This document shows positions 34,063 through 43,198 of a DNA stretch of 64,000 bases, piece after piece. Numbering within the stretch: position 1 is the stretch's first letter; every line of letters begins with the position of its first letter. The notes under the pieces are model-generated. The model was not told the origin of the DNA, did not search any database, and worked only from the letters and a program-made list of their open reading frames with translations. The DNA is from Bacillota bacterium (GTDB lineage: Bacteria > Bacillota > Clostridia > Lachnospirales > Lachnospiraceae). The translations under genes were made by a program, and so were the position numbers. The stretch is from positions 62,001 through 126,000 of the forward strand of contig JAEZLH010000027.1 in NCBI GenBank assembly GCA_023435895.1, read 5' to 3'.

Positions 34063-35268
34063 ATGAGCAAAGCATTAATCATTGGTGCCGGTGGAGTTGC
34101 TGGCGTAGTAGTTCATAAATGTTGTCAAAATCATGAGGTGTTTGAAGAAATTTGTATCGCCAGCAGAACCGTGTCCAAATGTGAAGCATTAAAGGCACAG
34201 GTGGAAGCAAAGGGTTATAAAACAAAGGTATCCACAGCACAGGTGGATGCAGATAAAACAGAGGAATTAATTGCATTAATTGAGGCGTATAAGCCAGATA
34301 TCGTAATCAATGTGGCGCTTCCTTATCAGGATCTTACCATTATGGACGCCTGCCTTGCAACCAAGGTGGATTATCTGGATACCGCCAACTACGAACCGCT
34401 TGATACTGCTAAGTTTGAATACAAATGGCAGTGGGATTATCGTGAACGTTTTGAGAAAGCAGGAATTACTGCTGTTCTTGGCTGTGGCTTTGACCCAGGT
34501 GTAACTGGTGTGTTCTCCGCTTATGCATTAAAGCATTATTTTGATGAGATTCATACCATTGATATCTTGGATGCAAATGCAGGCGATCATGGATATCCCT
34601 TTGCAACCAACTTTAATCCTGAAATCAACATCCGTGAGATTACAGCTAACGGAAGCTATTTTGAGAATGGCGAGTTTTTTGAGACAGAGCCATTGTCCAT
34701 TAAGAGAGTATATAATTTCCCCGAAATCGGTGAGAAGGATATGTATCTGCTTCACCACGAAGAGATGGAGTCCCTTGCGATTAATATGCCAGGAATTAAG
34801 AAAATTCGCTTCTTTATGACCTTCTCTGAGCGTTATCTAACTCATCTGAGAGTACTTGAGAACGTGGGCATGACTTCCATTGAACCCATTGAGTTCGAAG
34901 GTCAGAAGATCGTTCCGTTGCAGTTTTTGAAAGCAGTTCTTCCTGATCCTGCATCCTTAGGTCCCAGAACCAAGGGCAAGACGAATATTGGCTGTATCTA
35001 TACCGGTGTAAAGGACGGCAAGGAAGTAAAATATTATGTATACAATGTATGTGATCATGAGGAGTGCTACCGTGAGGTTGGCTCTCAGGCAATCTCTTAT
35101 ACAACCGGTGTTCCGGCTATGATTGGTGCGATGATGGTACTTACCGGACAGTGGAAGAAACCCGGTGTATATAATGTAGAGGAATTTAATCCTGATCCGT
35201 TCATGGATAAGTTAAATACCTGTGGTTTACCTTGGAAAGAAAGCTTCAATCCCGATATGGTTGAGTAA
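34063..35268 (+). CDS. Carboxy(nor)spermidine dehydrogenase (saccharopine dehydrogenase-like)
   Basis: 401 aa. The N-terminal Rossmann motif GAGGVAGVVVHKC (residues 8-20) binds NAD(P)H. Condenses aspartate semialdehyde with putrescine (or diaminopropane) and reduces it to carboxy(nor)spermidine. Assigned from the family look (GCGFDPGVTGVFSAY, NAGDHGYPF) and its coupling to nspC, whose enzyme uses its product. AAGGAGG ribosome site. Saccharopine dehydrogenase of lysine metabolism is less likely in this context. Confidence 0.85.
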   Translation: MSKALIIGAGGVAGVVVHKCCQNHEVFEEICIASRTVSKCEALKAQVEAKGYKTKVSTAQVDADKTEELIALIEAYKPDIVINVALPYQDLTIMDACLATKVDYLDTANYEPLDTAKFEYKWQWDYRERFEKAGITAVLGCGFDPGVTGVFSAYALKHYFDEIHTIDILDANAGDHGYPFATNFNPEINIREITANGSYFENGEFFETEPLSIKRVYNFPEIGEKDMYLLHHEEMESLAINMPGIKKIRFFMTFSERYLTHLRVLENVGMTSIEPIEFEGQKIVPLQFLKAVLPDPASLGPRTKGKTNIGCIYTGVKDGKEVKYYVYNVCDHEECYREVGSQAISYTTGVPAMIGAMMVLTGQWKKPGVYNVEEFNPDPFMDKLNTCGLPWKESFNPDMVE

Positions 35269-35279
35269 TGGAGATTACA

Positions 35280-36413
35280 ATGAATTTTGATATTAATAAA
35301 GTACCTACCCCCTGTTATGTAACCGAGGAAAGCCTACTTCGTAAGAATTGCGAGATTATTAAATCCGTAATGGATCAAACCGGCTGCGAGATTTTATTGG
35401 CACAGAAGGCATTTTCCATGTATTCTACCTATCCGGTCATCGGGGAATATCTGAGCGGCACCACCGCCAGCTCTCTCTTTGAAGCAAAGCTAGGTCATGA
35501 GGAAATGGGCAACGAAGTGCATATCTTTTCTCCGGCATACCGTGAGGATGAATTCGAAGAAATTATGTTTCTTTGTGATCATATAGTGTTCAACTCCATA
35601 CAGCAGTGGGAGAAATTCAAAGACAGGATTTTCACATACCCGAAGAAGATTTCCTGTGGGTTACGCATTAACCCGGAATATTCAGAGATTGAGACAGACC
35701 TTTATAACCCCTGCTTTGAGAACTCCCGGTTTGGTATTACACTGGATAAACTGGAGAAAGCGGATCTTACCGGAGTTGACGGACTTCACTTTCATACCAT
35801 GTGTGAGCAAAACTCTGATGTACTGGAACGAACCCTTAAGATAGTGGAAGAGAAATTTGGAAGCTATATGAGGGGAATGAAATGGATTAATTTCGGCGGA
35901 GGACATCATATTACCAGGGAGGATTATGACCTTGACACGCTGGTACGCTGTATTAATCATGTGAAGGAAACCTATCAGGTTCAGGTATATCTTGAGCCCG
36001 GTGAGGCAGTTGCATTAAATGCCGGATTTTTGGTAAGTACAGTGCTGGAATTAAATGAAAATGGCATGCAATTAGCTATTATGGATACCTCTGCGGCTTG
36101 CCACATGCCGGATGTACTGGAGATGCCTTATCGACCTAATATTATTGGATCCGGTACACCGGGAGAATATCTCTATACCTACCGTCTGGGAGGACCCACC
36201 TGTTTGTCGGGTGATGTAATCGGAGACTATTCCTTTCCTGAACCTTTAGAGGTAGGAGACAGGCTGGTATTCTGTGATATGGCGATTTACTCCATGGTAA
36301 AGAATAATACCTTTAATGGGGTGAATCTTCCGTCAATCCTTCTAAATACAGAGAAGGAAGGGTTAAAACTGATTAAGAAATTCGGATATGAGGATTTTAA
36401 AAGCAGATTATAG
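35280..36413 (+). CDS. nspC: Carboxynorspermidine/carboxyspermidine decarboxylase
   Basis: 377 aa from the ATG at 35280, which has GGAG seven bases upstream; an ATG at 35268 overlaps the previous stop. Fold-type III PLP decarboxylase: the PLP lysine lies in LLAQKAFSMY, and GLHFHTMCEQ, NFGGGHHIT and YLEPGEAV are family landmarks. Produces norspermidine or spermidine from the dehydrogenase product. Ends in a terminator at 36428. Confidence 0.9.
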   Translation: MNFDINKVPTPCYVTEESLLRKNCEIIKSVMDQTGCEILLAQKAFSMYSTYPVIGEYLSGTTASSLFEAKLGHEEMGNEVHIFSPAYREDEFEEIMFLCDHIVFNSIQQWEKFKDRIFTYPKKISCGLRINPEYSEIETDLYNPCFENSRFGITLDKLEKADLTGVDGLHFHTMCEQNSDVLERTLKIVEEKFGSYMRGMKWINFGGGHHITREDYDLDTLVRCINHVKETYQVQVYLEPGEAVALNAGFLVSTVLELNENGMQLAIMDTSAACHMPDVLEMPYRPNIIGSGTPGEYLYTYRLGGPTCLSGDVIGDYSFPEPLEVGDRLVFCDMAIYSMVKNNTFNGVNLPSILLNTEKEGLKLIKKFGYEDFKSRL

Positions 36414-36427
36414 AATTTAATAGAAAG

Positions 36428-36465
36428 CCATCTCCTATATGCTTGCACGGGAGATGGTTTTTTTT
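36428..36465 (+). terminator. Terminator of the polyamine cluster
   Basis: CCATCTCC (36428-36435) pairs with GGAGATGG (36450-36457), followed by eight T. Confidence 0.85.
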
Positions 36466-36824
36466 GTGGAGCAATAGAGGCAATCAGGTTGGTAAGTGTC
36501 AGTCGATGTTGAATTATTAGCAACTAATCGAGACGTACTTCTACTTCAATGAATACTATTTTTTTCCGAATAATTATTAAACATAAATCTACACGTATTC
36601 CATTAAAGGCCAACTCTATGGAAGTATCTCGCTGGCAATCACAAATTAACAGGTGCATTAATCAATATTTCGTAGATATGTATAACATATGTAATATATA
36701 AATTGGGATTTGGTGGAAAAGTGATGTTTATTATGATAGAATAAACATAGTATGAAAAGATAACGGAACTTATGATGTGAGCATAAATAACGTTAACCAA
36801 ATAAACAGTAAAGGAGAATGATTT
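36466..36824. other. Intergenic region, about 360 bp
   Basis: No gene. A short stretch at 36609-36627 (GCCAACTCTATGGAAGTAT) resembles the end of the dispersed hairpin repeat. The region before 36825 is AT-rich and probably holds the promoter of the M23 gene. Confidence 0.45.
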
Positions 36825-38747
36825 ATGAAAAAGAAGCTATTATATTTGATATTATCTATCGCAATGGTTGTTGGGTTTTGTTTACCAATCAATGCTTCGG
36901 CAAAATCGGTTTCAGTAACCTATCAAGCATATGCTAATAATGCGGGCTGGTTATCCAATGTTACCGACCTGAACGATTTCGCAGGGAACTTTGGTTCTCC
37001 AATGAGTGGTCTATATATTAATCTTTCTGAAGGCAATGTTTATTATCAAGCACATATACAAGGTGGTGGTTGGCTATCAGAAATTACGAATCGCACTGAT
37101 TTTTCTGGAAATCTTGGGCAACCTATGGATGCAATAAGGATAAAGACTGACACTGGATTGCAGATAAATTATCGGGTACATATTTTAGGCGAGGGCTGGC
37201 TGCCCTATGTAACGGGTTACGATACGAATGATTCGATAAATGGTTATGCTGGCAATATGGGGCAAACAATAGATGGCATACAAATGTATTTAACAAGTGA
37301 TTCACCTCAAAGTACTACACTCCAAGCACCTTTAAATGGACAGCGGATAATTACTTCGCTTTTTAATGATTATCGACAAGAAGATAACAGCTATCACAAT
37401 GGTGTAGATATAAGCGCTAGCGTTGGTGAGCCTGTCTATCCAATCCAATCGGGGACTGTAATTAGAGTGTCCTATCATCAAAATCTTGGAAATTTTATTG
37501 ATATACAACACAGTGATTCTCTCTACACACGTTGCCAACATCTTAATTCTGTTAACGTAGTAGTTGGTCAATCAGTAAATAAAAATACCATAATAGGTAC
37601 TACCGGTAATACTGGTTATAGTTCTGGACCTCATTTGCACATAGAATTTCGAACATCTAGTGACTTTAGATATGGCGAAAAATCATGGAACGAATCTAAC
37701 TGGAACTTTGATGTTGCCAATAAAGTTGTTCAAATGCTGACTTCCCCGGGTAACGTAGCGCCAGCTCCTGATTACTATACTCTTTCATTTGATACAAGAG
37801 ACGGATCGACGATATCTCCCATTACAGCCGTGTCAGGCTCTCTTATTACTGCTCCGGCCAATCCATCAAAGACAGGTTACACCTTTGCAGGTTGGTTTAA
37901 AAATAGCACACTGACAACGCCGTGGAACTTTACAACAGATAGATTAACAGAGAATACAACACTCTATGCTAAATGGAATGCGAAAACCTATACTGTGACC
38001 TTTGACTCAAAGGGTGGAAGTACTGTTAAATCTAAAACAGCAAAATATAACACTACCATCACAGCACCAACAGTACCAACGAAGCTAGGTTACGCCTTTG
38101 GAGGCTGGTATACGAGTAGCAGTTTGAAAACGCCGTGGAATTTTGCAACAAGCAAGTTAAAAGGGAATACTACCCTTTATGCTAAATGGAAAGCTGCGAC
38201 ACCATCGACGCCAACAAGCTTGAAAGCTGTTTCTACCAACTATAAAACAATCACAATAAGCTGGGCTAAGTCGGCTAATGCAAACCAATACAAGATTTAT
38301 CGTTCTACAAGCAGTAGGGGAAAATACTCGTTAGTTAAAACCACCACCTCACGGTCCTATGCAAATACAGGCCTCACAGCAGGCAAGACCTATTATTACA
38401 AGGTGGTTGCTGTGTTCTCCTCAACCGGCAAAGCAAGTGGTTATTCAGCAGTTATTTCTGCAAGGGTAGTTCCAGGAAAAGTATCAACACCAGTAGTGAA
38501 AAAAGCATCGTCCACAAGTATAAAAGTGAGCTACACAGCAGTTGCCGGTGCCAGTGGTTATGAAGTGTATTATTCCACATCCTCAGCAGGCACATATGTA
38601 AAAGCAACAACAACCTCAGCCACATCATATACCAAAAAAGGACTTTCAAGAGGTAAAACTTATTTCTTCAAGGTTCGTGCTTATCGCACAGTGAATGGCG
38701 TGAAAATATATGGCTCATTTTCAGGGATTAAGTCGGTAAAGTTGTAA
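36825..38747 (+). CDS. Secreted M23-family peptidase with ChW, Flg_new and FN3 repeats
   Basis: 640 aa. Signal peptide 1-26. Three clostridial hydrophobic W (ChW) repeats follow at about 29-150 (NNAGWLSNVTD, GGGWLSEITN, GEGWLPYVTG). An M23 (LytM/lysostaphin) domain at about 165-290 has the zinc motifs HNGVDIS and HLHIEF. Then two Flg_new/InlB-type repeats (about 318-455; TGYTFAGWFKN and LGYAFGGWYTS, ending TTLYAKW) and two fibronectin type III domains (about 465-640). M23 enzymes cut peptidoglycan cross-links; the repeats suggest wall or matrix binding. Strong AAGGAG site. Confidence 0.88.
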   Translation: MKKKLLYLILSIAMVVGFCLPINASAKSVSVTYQAYANNAGWLSNVTDLNDFAGNFGSPMSGLYINLSEGNVYYQAHIQGGGWLSEITNRTDFSGNLGQPMDAIRIKTDTGLQINYRVHILGEGWLPYVTGYDTNDSINGYAGNMGQTIDGIQMYLTSDSPQSTTLQAPLNGQRIITSLFNDYRQEDNSYHNGVDISASVGEPVYPIQSGTVIRVSYHQNLGNFIDIQHSDSLYTRCQHLNSVNVVVGQSVNKNTIIGTTGNTGYSSGPHLHIEFRTSSDFRYGEKSWNESNWNFDVANKVVQMLTSPGNVAPAPDYYTLSFDTRDGSTISPITAVSGSLITAPANPSKTGYTFAGWFKNSTLTTPWNFTTDRLTENTTLYAKWNAKTYTVTFDSKGGSTVKSKTAKYNTTITAPTVPTKLGYAFGGWYTSSSLKTPWNFATSKLKGNTTLYAKWKAATPSTPTSLKAVSTNYKTITISWAKSANANQYKIYRSTSSRGKYSLVKTTTSRSYANTGLTAGKTYYYKVVAVFSSTGKASGYSAVISARVVPGKVSTPVVKKASSTSIKVSYTAVAGASGYEVYYSTSSAGTYVKATTTSATSYTKKGLSRGKTYFFKVRAYRTVNGVKIYGSFSGIKSVKL

Positions 38748-39212
38748 AGTGTAGTATTATGGGTATTCATAAAGGCTTTTCTGATAGTCGCTTAGGACAA
38801 GAAAATAGATACTATGGATGATGAATGATTTATCAGGCATACCAAGAAAATGATATTTAAAGCTCTTTGTCAAGGCATGGGGTAAAATTATGGCTCTTTG
38901 TCAAGAGTTGGGGTAAAATGATTTTTAGTAATCGGAGGAGTTTTCCTCCGGTTACTTTTATGTTAAGGTTAACATAATTCTGTTACTAAAGTTCTGAAAA
39001 TTTCTAAATTCAAGAGTATTTTTCTTTATAACTTTAATTGCATACTTACTTCCTCCAGTAAAATCATAATGAGTCAAAGTGACACAAAAAATTATAATAG
39101 AGCGATAGTGTAATTAATATAAGCGTAAAAAATAAGCTTTATTACTTTACAAAACAGAAAAGAATGAGTACTATGTTGTTATAGATTGATACGAAAGAGT
39201 GGAGGTTATATT
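38748..39212. other. Intergenic region, 465 bp
   Basis: No gene. It has two direct repeats of GCTCTTTGTCAAG (38871 and 38893), each followed by GGGGTAAAAT, and a terminator at 38927. GGAGG for the next gene is at 39202. Confidence 0.55.
38927..38960 (+). terminator. Rho-independent terminator
   Basis: AGTAATCGGAGGA pairs with TCCTCCGGTTACT (one G-T pair), followed by TTTT. Confidence 0.75.
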
Positions 39213-40430
39213 ATGTATACCAATTATGAAATTAAATCAGATATATTCTGGATCGGTGGCAATGATAGAAGACTGGAGCGTTTTGAGAATATGTTCCCGA
39301 TACCTAACGGAGTGTCTTATAATTCCTATCTCATAATGGATGAAAAAACAGTGGTAATGGATACAGTGGATAGCTCAATCAGCGCGTTATATCTTGAAAA
39401 TATCACACATACCTTAGGCGGTCGAACTCTTGATTATTTGGTGATTAATCACATGGAACCGGATCACTGTGCGAACATTGAAGAACTTGTAAGAAGATAT
39501 CCTGAGGTGAAAGTAGTGGGCAATAAGAAGACTTTTCAGTTCATGGAACAGTATTACTCTCTTGACATGTCCTCGAATTATTTTGAGGTAAAAGAAGGGG
39601 ACGAGCTTTCACTTGGCAAACATACACTACGTTTTTACTTTGCACCCATGGTACATTGGCCGGAGGTTATGTTTACCTATGAAGTATCGGAAGGGATTTT
39701 ATTCTCAGCGGATGCGTTTGGTTCCTTTGGCGCATTATCTGGCAATGTTTTTGCGGATGAAGTGGAATACGATAATGTCTTTTTAGATGAAGCAAGACGT
39801 TATTATACGAATATTGTTGGGCGCTATGGTACACAGGTACAAGCAATACTTAAGAAGGTTTCTACTCTTGAGATTAACATGATCTGTTCGCTTCACGGGT
39901 TTATTTGGCGTAATCAGGGAGTGGGTTATATCGTTGAAAAATATAAGGAATGGAGCAGTTATCAGCCGGAGAAGAAGGGCGTAGTGCTGGCCTATGCCTC
40001 TATGTATGGCAATACGGAGAATGTAGTAAATGCTCTAGCAGTAAAGTTAGCACAAAGAGGAATTAAGGATATGAGGGTATATGATGTATCAAAAACACAC
40101 CCCTCCTATATTATATCGGACGTCTTCAAATACAGTAATGTAGTGTTCGCTTCCTGTACCTATAACATGAATTTATATTTTATGATGGATTCTTTATTAA
40201 AGGAACTTTCCGTACTGGGAATCAAAGACCGTAAAGTTACATTAATCGGCAACCATAGCTGGGCTTCTGCTGCGCTGAAAGAAATGACCGGGCTTATTAA
40301 TTCTATGAAGGGAATGGAATATGTAGGAACACCTATTGATGTAAAATCAACCTTAAAGCCTGAGAGGGAACCTGAGCTGGATGAAATAGCAGATGCGATT
40401 GTTAAATCTCTTGAGAATAATGAAATATAA
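39213..40430 (+). CDS. fprA: Flavo-diiron protein (FprA-type)
   Basis: 405 aa from the ATG at 39213 with TGGAGG seven bases upstream; an in-frame TTG at 39186 is less likely. An N-terminal metallo-beta-lactamase-like domain with diiron ligands HMEPDHC, VHWPEV, SADAFGSFG and SLHGFIW, then a flavodoxin domain (about 255-400) with the FMN loop YASMYGNTE. Such enzymes reduce oxygen or nitric oxide to protect anaerobes. No rubredoxin gene is adjacent. Confidence 0.92.
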   Translation: MYTNYEIKSDIFWIGGNDRRLERFENMFPIPNGVSYNSYLIMDEKTVVMDTVDSSISALYLENITHTLGGRTLDYLVINHMEPDHCANIEELVRRYPEVKVVGNKKTFQFMEQYYSLDMSSNYFEVKEGDELSLGKHTLRFYFAPMVHWPEVMFTYEVSEGILFSADAFGSFGALSGNVFADEVEYDNVFLDEARRYYTNIVGRYGTQVQAILKKVSTLEINMICSLHGFIWRNQGVGYIVEKYKEWSSYQPEKKGVVLAYASMYGNTENVVNALAVKLAQRGIKDMRVYDVSKTHPSYIISDVFKYSNVVFASCTYNMNLYFMMDSLLKELSVLGIKDRKVTLIGNHSWASAALKEMTGLINSMKGMEYVGTPIDVKSTLKPEREPELDEIADAIVKSLENNEI

Positions 40431-40520
40431 TAATCATGTTGGGGTAAAATAGCTCTGTTTATACTGCAACTATGACAATTTGCACAAAGCCCAAGATTCA
40501 TGCTTCGATGATAAAGTATA

Positions 40521-40613
40521 AGATAAAAGAACATCTAATACATTTTCTTAGGCGAATTCATACTTATGCTTTAGGCAAATTGCCAATGAACTCTATGGAA
40601 AGTGCTTTTTACA
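40521..40613. repeat. Dispersed hairpin repeat, copy D, with upstream extension
   Basis: Core 40548-40613 (TTAGGCGAATTCATACTTAT, then GGCAAATTGCCAATGAACT); the 27-bp extension 40521-40547 matches that of copy B. Confidence 0.75.
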
Positions 40614-40641
40614 ACAGAATTAAGTTGAATTTTAAGACATG

Positions 40642-40682
40642 GCGAGCCAAAGTGTTATAAATAACACTTTAGCTCGCTTTTC
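40642..40682 (+). terminator. Terminator after fprA
   Basis: GCGAGC-CAAAGTGTTA pairs with TAACACTTT-AGCTCGC around TAAA, followed by TTT. Confidence 0.75.
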
Positions 40683-41008
40683 CCATACGCTGCCATTGAA
40701 ATTGCCACTATAGTTAGGGTTTTATACATGGATAAGGTGAGTTTTGCTTTCCTGCTTAACAATGGTGAAAACACTGGAATTACAGTAAAAACCCACGAAT
40801 TTTAGGTCTAAATACTTCTTTACGGATAAGAGAAAAAAGAGTAATCTAGAAGTGAGGAAGATGAAATTATAACGATTAAATTTGGACATACTAAGGGAAA
40901 CAAATTCATAATTTGGTGTATGCATGAATAAAATCATACATAAAAGCTACTAATAATTAGTATTTCCGATATTACGAAATGCGCTGAATAATCGAAAGGG
41001 ATGTAAAC

Positions 41009-41680
41009 ATGAGAATAACGGATAAATCGAAATTCATAGATCAAAGCATGGAAGCTCTTGAGGGGATACTTGATGTGTTATATAAAGCACCGGATGTCGC
41101 CTTGAATTCCCTTCCGACTGAGCAAACTGTTCTGATTCTGGTGGATATGATTAATGGTTTTGCCAGAGAAGGAGCATTGATGAGTCCTGAGGTTGAGAAG
41201 ATCATACCTGATATTCTGGATTTAATGAAAAAGTGTAAAAAACTAGATATACCTACCCTAGCATTTGCAGACTGTCATAATGATGCGTCCCCTGAATTTA
41301 CTTCCTATCCGGTTCATTGTTTAAAGGATACCAGTGAGAGTGAGATTGTGGAGGAGATAAAGGAATTTGGTAATTATGAATTAATCTATAAGAATTCTAC
41401 CAATGGATTTTTAGAGGAGACCTTCCAAAAGTGGATGATTAATAATCAGAAGGTTAATAATTTTATTATTACCGGAGATTGTACGGACATTTGTGTGCAG
41501 CAATTTGCAATTACCTTAAAGACCTGGTTCAATATGCAGAATAAGGCTTGCAGAGTTATTGTACCCATGAATGCGGTAGCAACCTATGATTTTGGGTTGC
41601 ATAGCGGTAATTTAACACATGTCATGGCTCTTTATAATATGATGATTAATGGAGTTGAGGTTGTAGTTGAAGCAAAATAA
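41009..41680 (+). CDS. Isochorismatase-family cysteine hydrolase (nicotinamidase-like)
   Basis: 223 aa. Catalytic triad of the family is visible: Asp in LILVDMINGF, Lys in IYKNSTNGF, and Cys in GDCTDICVQQFA. DCHND resembles the metal-binding site of nicotinamidases. Probably hydrolyses nicotinamide or another amide; the substrate is not certain. Ribosome site AAAGGGATG. Its last codons begin a 37-bp triple tandem repeat. Confidence 0.8.
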   Translation: MRITDKSKFIDQSMEALEGILDVLYKAPDVALNSLPTEQTVLILVDMINGFAREGALMSPEVEKIIPDILDLMKKCKKLDIPTLAFADCHNDASPEFTSYPVHCLKDTSESEIVEEIKEFGNYELIYKNSTNGFLEETFQKWMINNQKVNNFIITGDCTDICVQQFAITLKTWFNMQNKACRVIVPMNAVATYDFGLHSGNLTHVMALYNMMINGVEVVVEAK

Positions 41681-41784
41681 AGAATAGGAACAACGGTTGA
41701 CAGATGTATTAAAATAAAGAATAGGAACAATGGTTGACAGATGTATTAAAATAATGAATGGGAACAACAGTTGACAGGTATATT
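41674..41784. repeat. 37-bp tandem repeat, three copies, spanning a stop codon
   Basis: Copies at 41674-41710, 41711-41747 and 41748-41784; the first begins within the last codons of the isochorismatase-family gene. Each has GGAACAA, then GTTGACAG. The GGAACAAC of the last copy can pair with GTTGTTCC at 41794-41801. Confidence 0.9.
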
Positions 41785-41837
41785 AGCAAGACGGTTGTTC
41801 CTTGATGCATTATAATTCGTGGTTTAAATATTAAATT

Positions 41838-41881
41838 AGTCCGCACATTAGGATGGATAAGTCTGATGTGCGGACTTTTTG
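41838..41881. terminator. Terminator between converging genes
   Basis: AGTCCGCACAT (41838-41848) pairs with ATGTGCGGACT (41866-41876), followed by five T. Confidence 0.8.
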
Positions 41882-41885
41882 TGAT

Positions 41886-42866
41886 TTATTTGTTTTTGTA
41901 CCATGAAATTAAACCTTGATTGAGAGCCTCTTCAAAAGTAGCCGGAAGATTTGGAACTTGTTTGTGGTACTTTTCATAAAAGAGCTTTGGATAAACAGGA
42001 GAAGGATTTTCTGTAATTTCTTCTGGATTTATATCAGAAGTTTCTCCCGGTCGTTCTTTTCGAGCCACAACAACCAAACGGTAGTCCTTTAACTCATAAG
42101 TACAGGTGGAAAGGGTGACCAACTGGTCATTTTCATTAATATCAACAGAGTCAATATTGTAGAGAGAGCGAATTTTTAACTGATATACAAAATTTAAAAA
42201 TTCACTGGAATTACGAAAGTTTGATTTCGTATATTCAAAAAAGGGTTCTTGATGGTCGGAGCCATTGGTAATAAATACGGAAATGATTTTCCATCTTCCG
42301 GTTTGATAGATGGTATCAAAGTTAATGGTAGTATGCTTTTTAAAATAATCAAGATCTTTCATAAATTCTAAATAGTGAAACATGTTATTGGTGGATCTCA
42401 TATTGTGTCCATGAATTACAACATTCTTTGGGGTGTTCTCAATAGTTGATTTTTTATCAATAAAAACACAGCCGGATTTTTGATACTCTTTATTGAAATC
42501 TCTGTGAAGATAGTATTCAGGGTCAGTAGCATTTTGCATGACCACATAATCAATATTGCTGTCAGGAATTTGTATCCACCCCTTGGTGTCAGGATTTTCC
42601 TTCAGTAATTCCTGAAAATAAATCAGCCGACCTTGGTCATCGCGAGCCGTATTGTCAGCTTGTCCGTTATGTTCTGATGGGAAGGAGGTCGGATAGGTGT
42701 TAGTGGGGGCATCGCTTGGTTTATGATATAATTCCTTTGTTAAATCATTGGTCTTGTCCATACGATAGGGTTGGTAGAACATCTCGTTTATCAACAATCC
42801 TAAAAACACGAAAAATCCCATAGCAAAAAAGATACGTAGATATTTTCTAATCTTTTGTTTATTCAT
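41886..42866 (-). CDS. Class B sortase
   Basis: About 326 aa from the ATG at 42866 (MNKQKIRKYL); the open frame extends to 42944. One N-terminal membrane segment (IFFAMGFFVFLGLLI), a linker, then the sortase domain. Catalytic residues: His in VIHGHNM, Cys in TLSTCTYE and Arg in YRLVVVARK. Attaches sorted proteins to the wall or builds pili. The C-terminal 50 residues are an extra tail. No protein with an obvious sorting signal is encoded nearby. The ribosome site is weak (AAGG 13 bases upstream). Confidence 0.85.
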   Translation of the reverse strand: MNKQKIRKYLRIFFAMGFFVFLGLLINEMFYQPYRMDKTNDLTKELYHKPSDAPTNTYPTSFPSEHNGQADNTARDDQGRLIYFQELLKENPDTKGWIQIPDSNIDYVVMQNATDPEYYLHRDFNKEYQKSGCVFIDKKSTIENTPKNVVIHGHNMRSTNNMFHYLEFMKDLDYFKKHTTINFDTIYQTGRWKIISVFITNGSDHQEPFFEYTKSNFRNSSEFLNFVYQLKIRSLYNIDSVDINENDQLVTLSTCTYELKDYRLVVVARKERPGETSDINPEEITENPSPVYPKLFYEKYHKQVPNLPATFEEALNQGLISWYKNK

Positions 42867-43198
42867 TATTATACCGAGCCTTTCTAGGGTGTATCTATAT
42901 AGTCTAAGGTTTTCATATTTGATTCGAGAATAAATAAGGTTCAATCAAAGTTCATGGTTTATTTGCACTAATTACTAGTGCTACAGCTTATCAGGACTTT
43001 TGCTATCCAAATTATAATTTCGACAGTAGATTTACTTATATTAATAGTTTCATGAAGCTGATTCACAGTACTTCTAGCCTTATTATACAACGCTGAAAAA
43101 TTCGAGTAAAGCAGAACAAAATAATATTGATTAGTTGTACAAATAATATGAATAATCTGGCACATTCACAATAGATTTAATATGAAGACAAAGTTAGG

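Larger units (their letters stand above)
40431..41008. other. Intergenic region, 578 bp
   Basis: Repeat copy D and the terminator at 40642 are the only structures seen; 40690-41000 shows no gene. Confidence 0.55.
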
